Source: JAPLDP01 sp964628285 (GTDB lineage: Bacteria; Bacteroidota; Bacteroidia; Bacteroidales; JAGONC01). From it: a stretch of DNA of 27,610 nucleotides. The translations under genes were made by a program, and so were the position numbers. Location: positions 1 to 27,610 of the forward strand of contig CAZVNP010000046.1 in NCBI GenBank assembly GCA_964628285.1, in the 5' to 3' direction. Under the pieces are notes generated by a model. It saw only the letters and a program-made list of their open reading frames with translations. It was not told the DNA's origin and did no database searches. Positions 25,224-27,610 of the stretch are shown here, one piece after another; position 1 is the stretch's first letter; each line of letters starts with the position of its first letter.

Positions 25224-26476
25224 AAAAAAACATTAAACGCATCTGTTTGCTCAGCACACATGGTTATGTGGATCCTGTGCCACAACTCGGCCGTACCGAC
25301 ACGGGAGGACAGGTGGTCTATGTCATCGAGCTGGCCAAAGCACTCGCACGGCAAGGCTACCATGTGGACATCTACACCCGCTGGTTCGAGCCTGAAAAAA
25401 AACAGATCGATCCCGTTCCGGGTGCCGATTATGTCAGGGTTATCAGAATTGAAGCAGGCGGATGGGAATTCATCGCCAAAGAATATATCTATGATATCCT
25501 ACCGGCACTGGTGTCGAATATGGCTGCATTTATCGAAGCCAACAGGCTGGATTATATTCTGTACCATGGTCACTATGTGGATGCAGGCATCGTGGCGCTG
25601 GCGGTGGCGGGGCGCTACCACCGGCCGGTGTTCTTCACTGCCCACTCCCTGGGTGCTTGGAAACGCGAACAGATGGGCGGTGATCCTGTTGAGATGGAGG
25701 ATAAATTTCATTTCAACCACCGCATCAGGGAGGAAAATAAAATATTCAATGCTGCCACGGGCCTCATGGTGACATCACAGCTGCAAAAAGAAAAACTAAG
25801 ACAATTATACCATTACGATGCTGACAATATTGCCATCATTCCTCCGGGTGTGGATGTCATGCTCTATCATCCCGCTGGAAAAGAAGAAAAGGAAATAAAG
25901 ACCGGCCTGCCGGAGAAATATGTTTATTACCTCAGCCGCATCGATGACACCAAAGGCCACGATATGCTGCTATATGCCTTCGACCTGGTGCGTAAAGAGA
26001 TCCCCGGCATCCACTTAGTCATCGGAGGGGGGTCGGCAAAGCCCAAAGAGAGGGAAATGAAAGTGTTCGATATGATGCACCGCATCATTGGAGAGAAACA
26101 CATGGAAGAGAGCGTCCATATCATCGGATATGTACCTGATGAGATGATGGTGCCTTATTACCGGCAGGCGCTGTTGTTCGTGCTGCCATCACGCTTTGAG
26201 CCTTTCGGCATGACGACGTTGGAAGCCATGGCTTGCGGCAAAGCCGTGGTGGCATCCAGATACGGCGGGATAAAAAATGTGATCACCCACGGTAAAAACG
26301 GCCTGCTGGTCGATCCGGCCGATGCCCATGAATTTGCAGGGGCGATGATCTGGCTGCTCAGAAATGACGGTCTGAGAGAGAGAATGGGGCTGGCCGCAAG
26401 CCTGCTGATACATAAGGATTACAGCTGGGATGCCATCGCCGACAGGCACATCCGGTTTTATAATAAATACCTTTAG
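25220..26476 (+). CDS. GT4-family glycosyltransferase, sucrose-phosphate-synthase-like
   Basis: 418 residues from a GTG start whose four-base overlap with the kinase stop favours this choice. The N-terminal GT-B half shows THGYVDPVPQLGRTDTGGQVVYVIELAKALA (Gly-Gly at 29-30), HGHYVDAG and FTAHSLGAWKREQ, words shared with sucrose-phosphate and sucrose synthases and related GT4 enzymes. The C-terminal half has PPGVD, SRIDDTKGHDMLLYAF and SRFEPFGMTTLEAMACGKAVVASRYGG, with the E-x7-E pair E327 and E335 that contacts the sugar-nucleotide donor. It therefore retains alpha-transfer from a nucleotide sugar; donor (probably UDP- or GDP-linked) and acceptor are not known. There is no membrane helix, so it is cytosolic. 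No phosphatase domain or adjacent phosphatase is seen. A transporter gene follows after eight bases. Confidence 0.88.
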   Translation: MKKNIKRICLLSTHGYVDPVPQLGRTDTGGQVVYVIELAKALARQGYHVDIYTRWFEPEKKQIDPVPGADYVRVIRIEAGGWEFIAKEYIYDILPALVSNMAAFIEANRLDYILYHGHYVDAGIVALAVAGRYHRPVFFTAHSLGAWKREQMGGDPVEMEDKFHFNHRIREENKIFNAATGLMVTSQLQKEKLRQLYHYDADNIAIIPPGVDVMLYHPAGKEEKEIKTGLPEKYVYYLSRIDDTKGHDMLLYAFDLVRKEIPGIHLVIGGGSAKPKEREMKVFDMMHRIIGEKHMEESVHIIGYVPDEMMVPYYRQALLFVLPSRFEPFGMTTLEAMACGKAVVASRYGGIKNVITHGKNGLLVDPADAHEFAGAMIWLLRNDGLRERMGLAASLLIHKDYSWDAIADRHIRFYNKYL

Positions 26477-26484
26477 TCACCCCT

Positions 26485-27339
26485 ATGATCTACCTCTTTC
26501 TGGCCATTCTTTCTTCCACGGGCATTATTATCGTTTTCAAGCTTTTCTCACGGTTTAACGTTAATTTCATCCGGGCCATCACCATCAATTATATTATTGC
26601 CTCAGGTTATGGGTACCTGTCGCGGGCAGGCCATTTCCATGTCGTTTCATTACCTCAGCATCCCTGGTGTGTCATGGCTCTGATCGTCGGCGTGATCTTC
26701 ATCACCGGGTTTATCCTCTTCGGATTGTCGACGGCACACGCCGGTGTGGCCATCACGGCCATCTCGAGCCGTATGTCGGTGGTGATACCGGTGGCGGCAG
26801 GGTTCTATCTTTTCAGCGATCCGGCACCGCCATTAAAGCTCGCGGGCATAGCCGTGGCATTGCTTTCCTTTTATTTTATAATCTCCAACAGCGGTCATGC
26901 AACAGCGATGCGGAAATTCATCTATCTGCCCTTACTGTTGTTCATGGTAAACGGTTGTGGTGATCTGATGATGAAGATCGCGCAGCAATACCGCATCGGT
27001 GAGGAATTCATCCTGTTCCTGTCAACGGTTTTCTTTGTCGCTCTCATTCTTTCAGTGGTCGTTTTAATATTTTACAGACGCGGCGGAGGATTTAAGTTTA
27101 CCTGGTATGATGTGGCAGGAGGAATGGTGCTGGGACTGCTCAACTGGTGGTCGACGATATGTTTCCTGCGGGGACTGAAAGCGTTTGATGTTTCGTGGTT
27201 TGTGCCGATGTATAACGTCAGCGTGGTGGCTATCTCGGCACTGGTAGGTTATTTTATCTTCAGGGAGCCGCTCAGGGTGAGGAACTGGATCGGCGTCGTC
27301 ATGGCGGTGGGGGCCATCATCCTGATGGCGCTGGCATGA
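26485..27339 (+). CDS. EamA/DMT-family membrane transporter
   Basis: 284 residues with about ten hydrophobic segments, the usual size and layout of two EamA (DUF6-type) repeats. The second half ends FVPMYNVSVVAISALVGYFIFREPLR followed by IGVVMAVGAIILMA, which is typical of the family's final helices; the first half ends similarly (SVVIPVAAGFYLFSD, KLAGIAVALLSFYFIIS). Members of the drug/metabolite transporter superfamily export or import small metabolites; substrate cannot be read from sequence. It starts eight bases after the glycosyltransferase, so it belongs to the same operon and may move the product or a precursor. A small AATCC-TTT-GGATT hairpin (27346-27358) follows the stop. Confidence 0.9.
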   Translation: MIYLFLAILSSTGIIIVFKLFSRFNVNFIRAITINYIIASGYGYLSRAGHFHVVSLPQHPWCVMALIVGVIFITGFILFGLSTAHAGVAITAISSRMSVVIPVAAGFYLFSDPAPPLKLAGIAVALLSFYFIISNSGHATAMRKFIYLPLLLFMVNGCGDLMMKIAQQYRIGEEFILFLSTVFFVALILSVVVLIFYRRGGGFKFTWYDVAGGMVLGLLNWWSTICFLRGLKAFDVSWFVPMYNVSVVAISALVGYFIFREPLRVRNWIGVVMAVGAIILMALA

Positions 27340-27418
27340 GGCAGGAATCCTTTGGATTACACTATTCAATAATTCTTTTCTTACTGATTGTCTACTAAAT
27401 ATGATAGAACACGTATCT

Positions 27419-27430
27419 CGATAGCTATCG
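27419..27430. repeat. CGATAGCTATCG palindrome
   Basis: A perfect 12-base palindrome in the context TCTCGATAGCTATCGGGAC. Similar CCGATAGCTATCGG words are common in Bacteroidetes spacers by my recollection; function unknown. Confidence 0.6.
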
Positions 27431-27460
27431 GGACGGATTATATGATTGTCTTGTCCGGTT

Positions 27461-27540
27461 TGCTACAATAATGTTACCCCTTCGGGGCTAGCGAATTGTT
27501 CAGGTCACCATCTGCTATAATCATGTCATCCCTTCGGGAT
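27461..27540. repeat. Two-copy 52-base repeat with compensated hairpins
   Basis: Copy one is TGCTACAATAATGTTACCCC then TTCGGGG; copy two is TGCTATAATCATGTCATCCC then TTCGGGAT, starting 52 bases later (27461 and 27513). Hairpins: CCCC-TTC-GGGG (27477-27487) and ATCCC-TTC-GGGAT (27528-27540). The outer pair C-G in copy one is T-A in copy two, so the stem is kept. Confidence 0.75.
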
Positions 27541-27570
27541 TTTGCCATGTCTGTTGTCTGTCTCGTCCAA

Positions 27571-27610
27571 CTTCGTTACTTCGTTACTTCGTTACTTCGT
27601 TACTTCGTTA
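27571..27610. repeat. Octamer tandem repeat CTTCGTTA, five perfect units at the window edge
   Basis: CTTCGTTA is repeated five times without error and runs off the end of the window. It is an inverted form (rotated reverse complement) of the CGAAGTAA array at 16163-16194. The true length is unknown. Confidence 0.95.

Larger units (their letters stand above)
27340..27610. other. Gene-free repeat region at the window end
   Basis: No coding signal on either strand. It contains the CGATAGCTATCG palindrome, two hairpin repeats and an octamer array running to the last base, and nothing that looks like a tRNA. Confidence 0.7.

Overview
The window looks like part of a chromosome of an uncultured member of Bacteroidota (Bacteroidetes), probably a metagenome scaffold. 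The evidence is: two secreted proteins ending in type IX secretion (T9SS) type A sorting domains with PKD modules; a ribosomal protein S16 with a long C-terminal tail, as often seen in this phylum; several matches to the Bacteroidetes promoter -7 element TAnnTTTG; and DUF4159/DUF58 proteins of the kinds common there. A run of exactly 100 Ns (8104-8203) marks a scaffold gap of unknown true length. The genes on both sides are cut by it, so reading frames that cross it are artefacts.

Layout. 1-2345 (minus): two tandem, paralogous DNRLRE-domain surface proteins, the first transcribed having four PKD repeats and a T9SS tail. 2548-3182 (plus): a flavin-reductase-family gene that lost its central third and its frame (pseudogene, or an assembly deletion). 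3183-3903: hairpin-rich spacer with at most one doubtful small ORF. 3904-6756 (plus): cytochrome bd oxidase cydA-cydB followed by a 46-residue single-span membrane protein that resembles CydX-type small subunits in layout. 6781-8103 (minus): anti-sigma-type ATPase fused to a GNAT domain, 5' end lost in the gap. 8204-11608 (plus): very large T9SS cargo with BNR/sortilin-like repeats, 5' end lost in the gap. 11622-13166 (plus): rsmE and a DUF4159 gene. 13279-21250 (minus): valS, a repeat-rich spacer, then dnaE-trxA-DUF58 in transcription order. 21403-23569 (plus): rpsP with a structured leader and its own terminator, then rimM and a trmN6-like methyltransferase. 23616-24506 (minus): prmC. 24573-27339 (plus): a tightly packed trio of a P-loop (uridine kinase/PRK-like) kinase, a sucrose-phosphate-synthase-like GT4 glycosyltransferase and an EamA/DMT transporter. 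27340-27610: repeats only.

Most genes are housekeeping: translation (valS, rpsP, rimM, rsmE, trmN6, prmC), replication (dnaE), redox (trxA) and low-oxygen respiration (cydAB). The parts most worth a second look are the kinase-GT4-transporter trio, the small protein after cydB, the rpsP leader hairpin followed by a strong terminator before rimM, and the families of short intergenic repeats. One octamer repeat appears in opposite orientations about 11.4 kb apart and runs to the last base of the window. I saw no tRNA, rRNA, CRISPR array, transposase or prophage.
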